Part shown: in pieces, positions 48,663 to 60,600 of the stretch
Numbering within the stretch: the stretch's first letter is position 1
How the letters are laid out: every line of letters begins with the position of its first letter
NCBI GenBank assembly: GCA_963969595.1
Contig: OZ018410.1
Coordinates: forward strand, 30,012,913 to 30,076,912
Direction: 5' to 3'
DNA length: 64,000 bases
DNA from: Neckera pumila
Taxonomy: Eukaryota; Streptophyta; Bryopsida; Hypnales; Neckeraceae
The notes under the pieces: model-generated
Seen by the model: only the letters and a program-made list of their open reading frames with translations
What the model was told of the DNA's origin: nothing
The model's database searches: none
Position numbers and translations under genes: made by a program

Positions 48663-49205
48663 ATGTGCTCTGCTTTGGAAAGAGTTGTCATTGATCTTTG
48701 TATTGGGTGGACCACTGAGCAGCTAGCAGCCCTGATCAGCGCCTCATCAGGAGTTGTGACCACAAATACGCAGTTGGCTATTGCGTTCAAGAAACGCACG
48801 TAAGTAACTCTTGGAATTCTCTTGAGTTTGCTTCATCATGTTTGAGCTTGCATAGCAGTAGCTCAAGTTGGTAGTGCTCGTTTCCATGATGCATTTTGCC
48901 CAATTCGCTTATCCCATGTGAAGAACTCTATGACCTACTGTTACACGGGATTTACATCAGTATGCCCACTCATATTAGAACTTTGGAGAGCTAGGTTACA
49001 GTGCCGATCAGAGTTATGATACTGGCGATGGGATTGCAGGGTTGCGCTCTTCTCTTCACAAGCAAAGGCCACATTGTTCATTCCCAGTTATGCGACGGAC
49101 TGTGCAGTGGTTGCGTCAAAGACTGACGAGCTATCTGGTATTGACTTAAAAGCTGCAACAATAGCTCTTTCAACTATTGCTAAGGAAGCTGTAGTTGCGG
49201 CCTAG
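48663..49205 (+). CDS. Unrecognised small two-exon gene, 100 codons
   Basis: Exon 48663-48799 ends at a good CGCAC-GTAAGT donor and exon 49040-49205 follows a TTGCAG acceptor; the join is in frame and gives a 100-residue product. It starts MCSALERVVIDLCIGWT and ends IALSTIAKEAVVAA, rich in Ala, Ser and Thr with amphipathic stretches. An in-frame stop immediately precedes the ATG, so either this is the start or a 5' UTR intron lies upstream (a CTTTCAG acceptor sits at 48630). I do not recognise the family. It converges on the minus-strand gene at 49465. Confidence 0.45.
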
Positions 49206-49464
49206 CCTGTGGAAATGCTTCGCGAGTATCATTCTTGTAGTTGTAACACATCTTGTCGTTCATAATTCTCTTAGGAAGGATTCCTGTCTCAAAACTGGCA
49301 TTGTAATTTGCTATCACTCTTTGATTCTCTCTTGATTCTCTCTTTGCGTTATTATGTGCACTCTTGATGGTTTGACATCTACTAAATTAGGATATCGCTA
49401 AGGGTGCTAAAGTTAGGATAGACGATTTCGGAATACCTTGGCAAGCATTGAAGCTACAAAAGCT
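49206..49464. other. Convergent 3' spacer
   Basis: Only 259 bp separate the stop codons of the plus-strand candidate and the minus-strand small gene, so their 3' UTRs must be close or overlapping. Confidence 0.4.
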
Positions 49465-51393
49465 TTATTGCTCGTCGGAGTCACTGAAGCTCGTACTTTC
49501 AATTTCGTAATTTGGCGGAGTGCAAATAGCATCTTCTTTCATCTCTTCAGTCCTAATGCCCAAATCTGAATGACAACACTACCTCATAAATTCCACTATA
49601 AATTAGAAACGACCAGAACGATTTTACAGACGCATACCAGAAGTAGAAGTGTAGAAGTGTAGAAGTGTAGAAGTTTGAGGGACAAGGGTGGACTTACCAC
49701 TTCCAGCATCAATCAGACTCTGCCAATACTTTGCAGCAGCCTCTCTTCCTGTTAATTACACACAGCATCAGCAGCACTTCGTGCATTACGAATTGAAACG
49801 GACGAAGTCTACGCATTTCCAGGAGCATTCACCTATTTTGACAGGGCCTGCCATCCTAGCTTTCTTTTCTCCCACTGCGCCATGGTCCGTAGTGCCTTCG
49901 TCCGCAGCCCTTTTCTTCCCACGCTGTCACAGGCCAGAATCAATATAAGACTTCTCCGATACATCTACATGTGAGAACAAACAACGTCACATCTACATCA
50001 GTGACAACCTGATAGCCTAAGAACATTTGCCCGCTAATGTATATCCCGAACAATGCTACAGGAAAACAGAATAATTTTAATTTCTGGTGGTTAACCCCTA
50101 AAGTTTCATGACTATGTAATCACAAAAAACGCTCCAAAACTGCCATTTCTAATACAACTACCAAAGTTTGGAAAAAAACAGTTTTTGACACTTGTAACCG
50201 TAGGATCTTGTAGTATGATATTTTGAAAACATGTGGTAAAAATTTCAGAAAATTCCACCGTGTGGATCATAAGATATAAGCATTCAAAGTCTTGAAAACC
50301 ATTTTTTCAATCCTGCGAAAAACGGGGCAGCTGCACTTTGCAAGCTCACTTTTCAATGAAAAAATGCCGATAAAGGTGGTGCTTCTTTGAATTCAGTTTC
50401 CTAAACAAGTTGTCTATATGCTTGAAAAATTTCACATCATTTGGAATTGTACAACATATAGGAAAAAAATAGTAAGTAGAAAGAAGTAGAAAATGATTCA
50501 ATATACTAAATTGTTAAAAATTTAATCATGGAATTTAAAAATGCCAATCCCAACAGTTGTAATGTTGTAATAATCAATCTACATTCTAGGATTTGTTTTC
50601 TCCCAAAATATTGAAAATTGAGTTAAAAAAACGACTTTAAAGTTTTTTTTAGAGTAGAGAATCCATAACTGCCTGCAATTCAAAAACCCTCATAACTTTT
50701 GACTCATTGATTGAAATGGAATGGCTAAAAGCTTTTTAAGTATATATAAATGTAGAGAACCAATTTCAAAAATTAAATTCCGGAAAAAATGTTTTTTTCT
50801 GATCTGCCCAAACTTCCCAGCTACGAAAAAAAGTAACATATTAGGTCACAACTTTTGACTCGTATTTCGAAATGTCATGAAACTTGGTACACATGAAAAT
50901 ATTCCTCGCCCCCACCTTCTATCCAAATTTCAACCTCAAAAATATATCTCTAATCACATGTACCTGCCCAAAATTTCTATACGGCCCAAAAACGCATGTT
51001 GGTCCTTTAGGGGTTCACTAATGATTTATATGTTTTTTTAACGTTCTATAATCTTCGTATGTGTACTTACATTTTAAAAACAGAGTCTTGAAAAACAGAA
51101 TCGAATAAAACGCAGTCTAATACAAAAAATGCAGTTGAAAAATCATGGCAACGAGAATATTCCGAATTCCGGTAACACTGATCCCGAAGTCTACATAAAA
51201 ACGCTGTAATCAACAGTCACAAGCCCTAATCCTACAGAAAACAAATTTACGAGAATCCTAACAAAAATACGCTTCCACACAACAGGATCGCAGCTAATTC
51301 GATCAACAGTACCTTCAAAGTAGTCTCAAAGAGCTTCAACTCCTTCATGTCAAACTCCGGAATGCGGGCAAATTCATAATCCGCAACGTCCAT
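49465..51393 (-). CDS. Unrecognised small nuclear-type protein, 107 aa, four exons
   Basis: Exons 51393-51313, 49923-49833, 49748-49698 and 49565-49465 join with correct phases and GT-AG sites to 107 residues. The start reads MDVADYEFARIPEFDMKEL. The second exon carries RGKKRAADEG and GEKKARM, two basic patches that could act as a bipartite nuclear signal. The third reads REAAAKYWQSLIDAG. The tail, CTPPNYEIESTSFSDSDEQ, is acidic and rich in serine. I do not know the family. Intron 1 is about 1.4 kb because it holds a TTAA-element; the others are short. Four phase-consistent junctions make it likely to be a real gene. Confidence 0.65.
49645..49677. repeat. Short tandem GAAGTGTA repeat in intron 3
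   Basis: About four units of GTAGAAGT/GAAGTGTA in a row within the third intron of the small minus-strand gene. Confidence 0.7.
50091..51017 (+). mobile_element. TTAA-element, subfamily B, copy 5, inside a gene intron
   Basis: Begins TTAACCCCTAAAGTTTC and ends GGTCCTTTAGGGGTTCA, with the right TTAA decayed by one base. It is collinear with the copy at 2745 and fills most of intron 1 of the 107-residue gene, inserted antisense to it. Confidence 0.85.
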
Positions 51394-51482
51394 TGCTTCG
51401 CACTAAGACCACCACATCATTTGCCTCATCTTGACGCAAAAGAAATTAAATCATCGATCCAAAACGCACGTACATTGACGCC

Positions 51483-51794
51483 CTAATCTTGCTCCAAATA
51501 ATCGAAACATTCCAACATCCATGCCAGTTTTTGCTTCCACTCTGCTACCTCCCCGCCACGAAATGAAGACGGCGAATTTGGTGAAGCAACACGCCAATCA
51601 GGTCTTCCATTCATTTGCGAAAACTTAATATGAACAAATGTTAAAGCAGGAAATTGCAGAATCGCAGGCCGGGCGCGAGGAGCTTCATGCAGCAATTTCT
51701 TCAGCAACCTATTCCAAAAAGTTATGTAGAACTCCCGATACCCAGGAAGGGTGCACACCCATATACCCTGACAAACCTTCTCTAAAATCACCAT
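51483..51794 (-). CDS. Possible 103-codon frame upstream of the small gene
   Basis: A single open frame, MVILEKVCQGIWVC to CFDYLEQD, has balanced protein-like composition with WNRLLKKLLHEAP and WKQKLAWMLECFDYLEQ helical stretches. It lies directly upstream of the 107-residue gene and downstream of NUP85 on the same strand. I recognise no family. It could be an independent short gene, an upstream frame in the leader of the next gene, or chance. Confidence 0.3.
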   Translation of the reverse strand: MVILEKVCQGIWVCTLPGYREFYITFWNRLLKKLLHEAPRARPAILQFPALTFVHIKFSQMNGRPDWRVASPNSPSSFRGGEVAEWKQKLAWMLECFDYLEQD

Positions 51795-52431
51795 GACTTC
51801 TTAAGTTTAATGTCACATATAATGGACGCTGGCCAGTCACGAAGCATCTGCACCCTTTCACATGACATATTTTGCACATATCCAGAGTAGTTATCTCAAA
51901 ACCTTGAACACACTCCTCTTCAAAGGATACGTGTTACGGCACCATGAGCATCAGATCTCATCCTCGAAGTTGTAGGATCGTCAGTAGCAATGGCTATAGG
52001 ACTGCACGTAAGTGATCTCAACCAGTGAGCTGGGCACATAAACTCTAATTTTTATTAGTGAAACCATCAACAGCAGATGGAAATTGCAAAGTCAAAAGTG
52101 TTAGATAAGGAAACTCTTAAAAATTGAATTAAACCCGAACTTAGATAAATGAAGAGCTAATACCGGTAGTAAGCTAATGAAGAGAAATAGATAAGTTCGT
52201 GAAGATATTGCCAGTAATAAATTCGCACGTTACTACCTTCCTTGTGAAAATAGAACTAGAAAATAGGGAATATTTGACGAGAAACAGGCCTAAAAAACAC
52301 ATAAGAGAGGCTTACAAGGTGTATCCGTCGTAATATGAAAGTGGCCAAAAATAATGACCGAAAAAGAAAGGTATATCATCCACTATGTTTGAAAGATGTA
52401 CAACGACTAGGGCTCAAGGTAGTTCTACAAG
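51795..52431. other. 3' spacer after NUP85
   Basis: Probably contains the NUP85 3' UTR and the promoter of the downstream minus-strand gene. Nothing else was recognised. Confidence 0.4.
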
Positions 52432-55400
52432 TCATTCTTGCAAAATAGCCCGACCCAAGTTGCAGGCTAAGGCAAGTCGTATCCTCTCTAAAGATTGACG
52501 TGAGAGATCACGGGAGTCTATTCCCTCCAGATCACCGCGGACCTTTGCAAGAGTGAGCTCTTGCAACCTACTCAATAAAACATGCGTTTCTTGCACTCCT
52601 AATAGCGGCTGCTCCGGCCACTCCAACAACTCAACCTGCAAATTCAATCAAAGGAACCATACAAGACACTGAGCATCAAACTCAGAATGCTCAAAACATA
52701 GCCTATCCAAGGAGGGCAATATTCTATTCAAAACATTTTTAAATTTGCAATAAAGGCTACTGTCGCAGTGAAGACAAAGAGGTGCCACTAATCATACCGC
52801 ATCTCGCAGCAGTGGTAACCAAAATCTCTGCGGTGTAACTTGAGGCTTCAATAACTGCACAGCACAGTCAACCACACAAAATGAAGTAACTCTGTCAGCA
52901 CAAGTGGTCAAACAAGAATAACAGCTGGCTGCAGCAATGCATTATTGTAACCACATGTCACAGTTAGGCTGATAATGTGGAGCTAGAACAAGCTACAAGA
53001 AAAGATATTGATCCCTTTGTCTCGTACAGGGGAAGCCAGCATCTGATAATTTATATTAACATCTCAAAGATATCCGGACCAAGAAGGTAAAACTACCTGT
53101 AGGAGAGAATCAGCAGCATGTCTCCCTTTCTCAGCCACTTTCTGGGGATCAGGGTCTTGTTTACGCAACTCTTTTATACTGTGAAGACCGGTTTTAAAAT
53201 CCCTATACCTTCGTAAGACAGTCAAGTGCAAATGAAAACATTAATTTGTGCGAAGAGAATAGATAAACCATCAAGGTCATATCTAAATCCCCTATGCTCA
53301 CGGCATCCAGGTGTAGAAACCCAGCATTCCGTTCCCCGTCTATCCCATACTACAGAATCCAACAACCACAATGGTCATTAATGCATACCTATGTAAGAAA
53401 GTGAGTCCCTGAGTTGAGTGAAGCTCAGATCCAAGCAAGTCAACTAGGCCTTCGAGTTGCTGCAACGCAGCAATGTAGGAAACTCATCAGAGTGTCATAC
53501 TTGTTTTCAAGGGTACACATGAATACATACATCATTGCAGCTTGAAGCGCAGGATTATGGCTAGCCTCTTTCTCATACGCTGGAAGGGAGAGAGGCGACT
53601 AATAAATTGATTAATATTAACCACACCACCGGAACTAGTCTGAAAAAGAACAGAGGGTTCAAGTGCAAGCAGGCCCACTCTATTAACAACTTGCTAAGAC
53701 GTTGATGAAATTCACTCTGAAATATTCCCTGTGCAAACTACTCAATATTGCTAAACTGCTAAACTGTCTAGAAGAGATCAGGCCCGTTTTTACCCTATTG
53801 GTGCAAAGTAGCAAGAAGCTGAATACGGCAAATTTAAATACAATGCCAAGCTAATGTACTTATTCTTGGAGTAGGGGTTAAAGGAGCTACCCTAGCAAGA
53901 AGTAGCCTACAATAACAAAGTAATCCCACAAACCTGAAGAGTTTCAATTTGAGAGCCGCTCATGCCCAAGGAAACTGACTCGAGAAGTTCATCTGCCACT
54001 GCAGCAAGACGTCCATCATCTTGAGCCCGTTGTAACCAAGCTATACCCGCACCCTTGCGTCCATGTTTCCAATGGTGCACCCCAACAACCTGGAATCGAG
54101 AAATGAAAAGATAGAAGATATCAGAGTTTTGTGACATTGATACGCTCCATAACTGATTAAAGCGAAGTTGGTGAAACATATACGAATGGAGGAGGTAAAA
54201 AATGGCTATCTCCAGGAGCAGATAATAAAGTTTGTGCTCATGCTCCAACATACCCTGCTTACAGTTGTTGCCACCGCTCCCAGGTCGTAGAGTCGACACA
54301 CCTCCAAGACCTGAGAACACGCATACAAATACACAAAGATCTCAGATGTTGTACTCACATTCAAGACAGTCCTCAAAATTACCAGATCAGCAGTCTATAG
54401 AGTACGTAGGAATGTTGTAGTTCACAATTGCGAGTCAGTTTAGTGTAAGATAGTACATATCCTTCATTGCGTCAAATATGCGTTGAATAAGATGATCAAT
54501 CAAAAGTTGCTGTGCTTTGAACTAGATGTGGGCAGAATTATTGAACACCCCCTTCAAAAATTAGACACTCACTTTGAGAGCCAAGCGATCACTTGTAAAA
54601 ACTGGCTGTCTCAACAGAAGTGTCTCCAAAATGCCCAATCCCTGTCGTGGACAGAAGGATAGGTAAACTGGGGCAAGCTGCAAAGGCAAGCACAGAAATA
54701 AGCATAGAATATTTCACAAATTAGAAAAGAGGCCTGGTCAAATCTACTTTGGAGGAAAGCATGTGTCAAAATATCTGCAAAATCGTTGAGAAATGCACAT
54801 TGCTAAAACAACAACCGCACCTGCCAAGTCAGCTGGTGAGAAGATAGGACTTGAGCATAGAACAAGCGGTTGAGTTCTTCCAAACTGATTCCACCCAAGG
54901 TATAACGCTCCTCTCTCAAAAGTGTCTGGGCATACTTGCTCTTTGCTGTTAATAACTCCATCACATGCGCCATCAACCTGAAGATCATGAAAATAGGAAT
55001 TTTTGGTCAGCAGGCCTTGAAGCATCACCTGTTCGAAAGGACTTCAAAATGTTTCACACTGAAATCAAAGATGTAGACCTTACCAAGGATCGAAGAGCCT
55101 AGTACACTCAGCAACAACAACCTGCATTAACAACACAAAATAACAGACATGAGAATTAAGATGCTTTTATGTCTAGCATCAACCGGAAGTATTGGAAAAC
55201 ATGCAAGAATCTTACAAATTGTTCAATACTCTTGGTGATATCTTGCATGAGGAACACAATAATGGAGAAGCAGTTAAACAAGAATTGATACAGCAAGCAT
55301 AATAACAGAGATTAGAGATCGACTTTGGTAGAAGTAATTACCGCGGAAATTGAAGCATAACGGCATTTGGATCACAAAATCGAGCTAAGCATGCAGTCTC

Positions 55401-58400
55401 AAAACACGCTATATGTTTGTTTGACAGTTGACAAATAAATTTGAGGATTCAGATCCCACAGATGAGTAAGTGAGGGACGTACCTCAGTGTCATCACTAAG
55501 TACTGCCAACATAAGCTCCTGAAGAGGATCATTTGTAAATGCAGACTCATTCATACCCGAATCTCCTTTGGACTCCACACACTTCACAGCATAACCTGCT
55601 AAACCCTCTGAAACCTGCACTCGACAAGGATTTTTGCAAGTATGCCAAAACAACACTCAAAATAGTGACCACTATGCTTGTCATGGAGTAACGTGTGCTA
55701 AACCAATAGGGAAAAAAAGAGCACTCTTGCTTTTCCATCTGTAAATGCCAATAAGAAATCACGTACCCTGACCGACAGTCCTGCAAGATTATGTCCTATG
55801 AGTTCTCTATTTTGAATATAAATTACATGGTACTGCAGACACATCTGTGCATCTGAATGATGAATAGATTACGTGTAACAAGTACACGCATGCAAACACG
55901 CAGACGACCTAAAAGTACCTTGGAAAATGGCTGAACGTGAAGCAGATGAGCAACTAGAAGCTCCATCCAGTGAGAGGTGGCCATTAGCAGATCCTCTATA
56001 CTTCCAAGTAGAACCTTCAGAAGCTTCTTTAACCCCCGAAGAGTGTCACGATGATTACATTCTCCCCAATACGTGCTTCCATCCAGTTTTGCCACTTGAC
56101 TGCGCCACTTTTCCCATGCCTGTCGTCGCATTTTCCAATAGAATTTTAGTAAACATTGCCACAGTTAACCACAGCACGCAAAAAACGAGAAAATTGTGAA
56201 GGAATTTCATATGAACGAAGACAGTGACTTGCCTTGCTAAATTCGGGTTTGAAATTGAAAGCATGTCCAGGAGCACCCGTGGGTAAACTTGGTCGCAAGC
56301 GAGGCATCTTTGATATCAACACTGCCACAGTTTCAACTAAACCATTCTCTACCTGCACAGGATAGAGGCTCTTGCATAAGCATAATCCACATACAAAGGT
56401 CAACTACCACACTATTACATCATTGGAGCATAAAACGCTAAAATTACACATATATCAAACAGAGCTTACATTGCGGTTGTTAATCTGGTCGTGCTGATAA
56501 GACCCATGCATTCGGAGTAGGTTAACCTGCATTCATTAAAGATTTTCAGCGACACAAATCACACTTATCAAGGACACAGACAAGTGGATAAGGTATTAAA
56601 CATTTCCTTTCATACAGGCTTTACAATTGCAACCGCACTACTATTCTTGAATCCCATCTTCGAATACAATTTTTATATAAAATCATGGCAACCACAGCAA
56701 TTGAGACCGAGGAAGAGTTTATCAATCTGGTAGAACGAAGGATGATGAACATGACGCAATTCAAAGTTGTCACCATCAAACCAGAAAAAGAGGAGCTCAA
56801 AATACCAACCACGATGTCAAGCCATCCCACTGCAAGAGCAGAAGCTATCCCATCCCAGTAATCTGCATCATCTTCTGGAAACTAGTACACCAAACAACCA
56901 ATTTAATACCTATCCAGCATTAGTGTTACATATGATACCAAAACCACTGGACCTCAACATGGTAACCATGCTATCTAGATGAAGATCAGAAAGCTGGAAG
57001 CGACTAAAGACTACCTCAAGAGACCAAGTATACATCTAACAAATCACACTAATTAAAATAACAATGCGATGACCATTACCCGCAGATTGACCAACTTCAG
57101 CTGGAGCTCGGTCAGTTTTGAATACAAAGTCGTACTTGATAATACCACATCGTAACTCTGCAACAACATAACCGCATTATGTAACAGACAATAATAAAGT
57201 TGTGTATCCTAGAACAGACTAAGCCCCAGACTCATACGCAAGAAGTCTACTAAAAACAAATTATTCCCGTGCACTCCTGCATTGCATCCAGATAACTGTC
57301 GAAGATGGTCAGAAAAATTGACGAAATTTTGCAAGCTGAAGAAGGATTTTATTCTGGTTCCTGAAAACAATAAACAAAGACGAAAGTGCAGCACATTCCA
57401 AAATCACTTACAGCAAGCCAATCCACTAAGCGCTCTGGCAGCCAAGATGCAGCGTTCTTGTCAACATAGAATATTTCCACCAGGTCCCAAATGGCCTTAA
57501 CCGTTGTTGGCGTGCTACTCTCTTGCACCTCCTGTTATACCAGATTTGCAACCCAAACAAATGACAACCGACATCCACCTCATATGTCGCTGAGCAGAGA
57601 GACTAAAGGGAGGAAACACAGCTTCAGGAGCAATGATCAACCTAATGTCTCAATCCACGTGCTATACAGTAATCTCATCAACCTCTGAAACGTTACGGTC
57701 GTCTCATTTAGTACACAACCGACAGTGCATCTTTAATCCTCTAATGTTATCATTGAACCACGAAGTCACAAACGACATACTATCTAAACAAGTCCAAACA
57801 TGTGAAACTGTCTTCCAAAATTGTCCTGCCAATGAAGAAATTTCACGGACGAATGCTTTTGGAACACTTTATCAATCCTAGCCTCAGAGGATTGATCGAG
57901 GGGGTACACGTTACATAAACTAGCACATCGACTTGCCTTTGTAGAGAAGCCTGAAAAGTCGGTGGCAGAGCCCGGCGGTCCAAACGTGGGTCCAAGGGTA
58001 GCACTGATGGTTTGGCTGTACTCTAACACCGTTTGCCACCTACAGCATGAACCCAAGCAGTTCCACAAAGTAGATTGAAACTAAAGATTAACACTCATAG
58101 ATTTTCTACAAACATCTGCTAAAGAAACGAATCCATTCTCAAGCCAGCCAAGGTGGCAGAACGCGCAAAACACAAAGACTAGGTGTACGATTTGCAAAAT
58201 TGAAGCACGCGCTTGGTATCCAAATGAAGCTGCTCCCGTATCTACGAAACCAAAAGGTGATTACAACCAATACACCTAAAGCTCTAATGCTCCTCCCTAA
58301 ATGCCGGTGTAAAACCTACTTGTCATGAGAAGAATTTTCATAGGCGAATTTCGAAAACATCAACCCACGATGAAATTCTTCGTAGTACTCCTTAAACCCT

Positions 58401-59067
58401 CTCAAAACCCTTGCCTTCGAGAAATAGTATTACAACACGTACAACATTACGAAATGATTTGTTGAACACGTGTCTGAATACAATCGTGTGGTTCTGAATT
58501 ACTACATTTGTTAATATTATTGCTAATTTCACTAAACACCAGTTTCTTCTCAGTACTTCACACTATACATAAAAATGGTGTGATAACTCAGTACTCCTGG
58601 AGTTTGATGATCGAACTTCCTTAATACTCTCCCATTCAAAAAGAGAAAATGACATACCAATCAGAGGAAACAGTCCGGCTCGGTCCACCATCATGATGCA
58701 GCATTTGCTGCTTCTGGCTCTGCAGAAAAGCAAACGTCTGCGCAGACGAATACGCCAGTGCACGTTTCTCAGCAAGCGGGCGATCGTCCTTTTTCTCCAG
58801 CTTGACTTCCACCACTTTCCCACTCCCAGCCTCGTCGTCACGAAAACTAGGGTTCGTCATCGCCATGTCCTGATCCTCATCACCATTGGTGTTGACCTCG
58901 GGCAGGTAAGACAACCGCAGCGTGTTCCCCTGACCCCAGGAAACTAACACCCTAGGGTTCCCAGCCATGGCATGGTGCACAGTGTGCACCACCATGCCAT
59001 CTTCTTTAGCTGAAGACGACGGGCTCGCGAACGGCACCAACTCCCTTGCGCCACTCAAGTTCGGCAT
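52432..59067 (-). CDS. NUP85: Nuclear pore complex protein NUP85
   Basis: Eighteen exons: 59067-58658, 58039-57937, 57531-57412, 57157-57080, 56881-56810, 56526-56470, 56352-56233, 56119-55919, 55614-55483, 55121-55084, 54977-54821, 54677-54573, 54310-54263, 54089-53934, 53459-53389, 53208-53097, 52854-52798 and 52635-52432. They join in frame to 746 residues, close to the Arabidopsis protein. Landmarks shared with plant NUP85, in order: VSWGQGNTLRLSYLPE, AFLQSQKQ, WLPERLVDWLA, GWLDIVV, VENGLVETVAVLISKMP, AWEKWRSQVAKL, GGISLEELNRLFYAQVLSSH, GVHHWKHGRKGAG and RLALACNLGRAILQE. The protein is an alpha-solenoid of the Nup107-160 Y-complex that builds the pore scaffold and supports mRNA export. 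Introns 2 and 7 begin with GC (AAG-GCAAGT), confirmed by frame on both sides. The first exon has a long, less conserved acidic insert (DEDQDM region). Confidence 0.93.
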
Positions 59068-59238
59068 TCCCAATGAGTCAAGAGCAGAAAAAAAAACTGT
59101 CCTCCTCCAAATCCTCTGCTATGTCCTCCTCAACCCACCAATTCCGTAGTCTCGGCCATCGGTAGCCTCCCGAATATGTCAAGCAGAAGCTCAAATACTC
59201 AAAACTCAAGTGCTCAATACTCAAATATGCTCCCGACT

Positions 59239-59360
59239 ACCTCAAAACCCTACAAAAACCAAGCAATGCCGGTGTACTAGATTCCGAAACAGTACCTCAA
59301 AACCCTACAAAAATCATGCAATGCCGGTGTATCAGATTCCGAAATAGAACCTCAAAACCG
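59239..59360. promoter_or_regulatory. Tandem 55-bp duplication with telo-box-like motifs upstream of NUP85
   Basis: ACCTCAAAACCCTACAAAAA begins units at 59239 and 59294, with a partial third at 59349. Each full unit carries AAACCCTA (59245-59252 and 59300-59307), the plant telo-box core. They lie about 180-240 bp upstream of the NUP85 start codon, so a promoter role is possible but not shown. Confidence 0.4.
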
Positions 59361-59478
59361 ATGGACTGCAGACAAATGTTTCAAGCGAGTTGCAGAAGAG
59401 GTCGCCGCTCAACATGTCGTTGGCGTCGGAGCACCCATCAATTGAAAGAACCTGGCGGGTATCAATATCTTGGGATGG

Positions 59479-59548
59479 CATCAACCCGGGTATGTGGAGC
59501 CCGGGTATGCTGCAGGCAGTAATCACCAGGCGAATACCCGGGTTGATG
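59479..59548. repeat. Inverted repeat, perfect 15-bp arms
   Basis: CATCAACCCGGGTAT at 59479-59493 and its exact inverse at 59534-59548. A third GCCCGGGTAT lies in the loop. Confidence 0.8.
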
Positions 59549-59564
59549 TTTTTTTTCTGGCGAT

Positions 59565-59745
59565 CATTACAAAAAATTTGAGGCCTCAACAAGGCCGCTG
59601 TCAGCACCACGTCAGCACACGTCATTATTGAAGAAAATTAATTTTCTTTTTTCAAAAAAGAAAAAAGAAAATTCCGTAATTGCATCCTGCAGGTGTCAAA
59701 AATCACACACGACAAACTTGTTGAGGCCTGAAATTTTTTGTAATG
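59565..59745. mobile_element. 181-bp MITE with CATTACAAAAAATTT ends
   Basis: CATTACAAAAAATTTGAGGC at the left is inverted at the right with one mismatch over about 30 bp. The centre is an A/T-rich perfect hairpin (TTTTCTTTTTTC / GAAAAAAGAAAA). The inner GAGGCCTCAACAAG resembles the ends of the MITE at 22367, so the two may be related. Confidence 0.75.
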
Positions 59746-60488
59746 TTGGTGCAAAATTGCACCAAAAATTTTAACCTAGCACCAAACCTATAGGAAATTT
59801 TTTGTAAAATTTTGGATGAAATCGCCAAAAAACTTCAAGTTCAAGAAAAATCTTGGATGAAATCACCACATTGTGAATGAAAATAGAATTATAGATACGT
59901 AGTATCACATTTTCTATCTAGTACGTGGATGAATGTTGAAACGTAGAGCACTACCGTAACATTTAATATCGCCACTTTGCCACTTCATGAAAAATGAAAA
60001 AAAAAACACTGGGCCCTACATCTTGGTGGTAAACTTCGCAAGATAATTCAATTACCGTACTCCACATCAATAATGCTAACTTACACTTATTTTGGAATTA
60101 AGCAAATTTGCAAGATGCACTAATTTGGTGGTCCATTCTCGTTTATACTATTTTCATGTTATCACAAACATTGTGATATTCGTCCATGTTACATGGCAGT
60201 GCAACACCATGTTAGATGGATGGAATTTGATAAACCACACTCGTTTATGTAGTTTAGTCTTATTCAGGGAGCCATATACTCTTTGGGAATGCATTTTTAG
60301 TTACCTTAGCTTTTAGAGCTATCTAGGGTTTGAAAGTGTCTTGTTCTATGCATTTTCATTTTTTTTATTTCATGTTTGATGTGGATTAGGCTACTGGATC
60401 TATTGTGTATTACAATCTTTATTTAAACGTCATCCAAGTTTCATTCATTTATCTAATTTCATCTTACTTTTGTTCTAATTTCATTCAA
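59746..60488. other. Intergenic DNA, no gene seen
   Basis: Apart from a GGTGCAAAATTGCACC palindrome at about 59749, nothing recognisable was found. Confidence 0.4.
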
Positions 60489-60524
60489 ACTAGTGTGACC
60501 CTGTGCCGTTGGCCCAATTTTCAT

Positions 60525-60600
60525 CTACTCCCGGCTCCACTCTTGGTTCTACTTCCGATTCTACTCCCAGTTCTACTCCCGGTTCCACTCCCAGTACCAA
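60525..60600 (+). repeat. Minisatellite of 12-bp units, left arm
   Basis: Units of the type GGTTCTACTCCC repeated about six times with variants. The open frame through it is a by-product of a unit length divisible by three. Confidence 0.8.

Noticed and set aside
53530..53590. Extra NUP85 exon reading YEKEASHNPALQAAM
   Set aside because: It reads like protein but its phase does not fit between exon 14 and exon 15, which join directly in frame and match the family.
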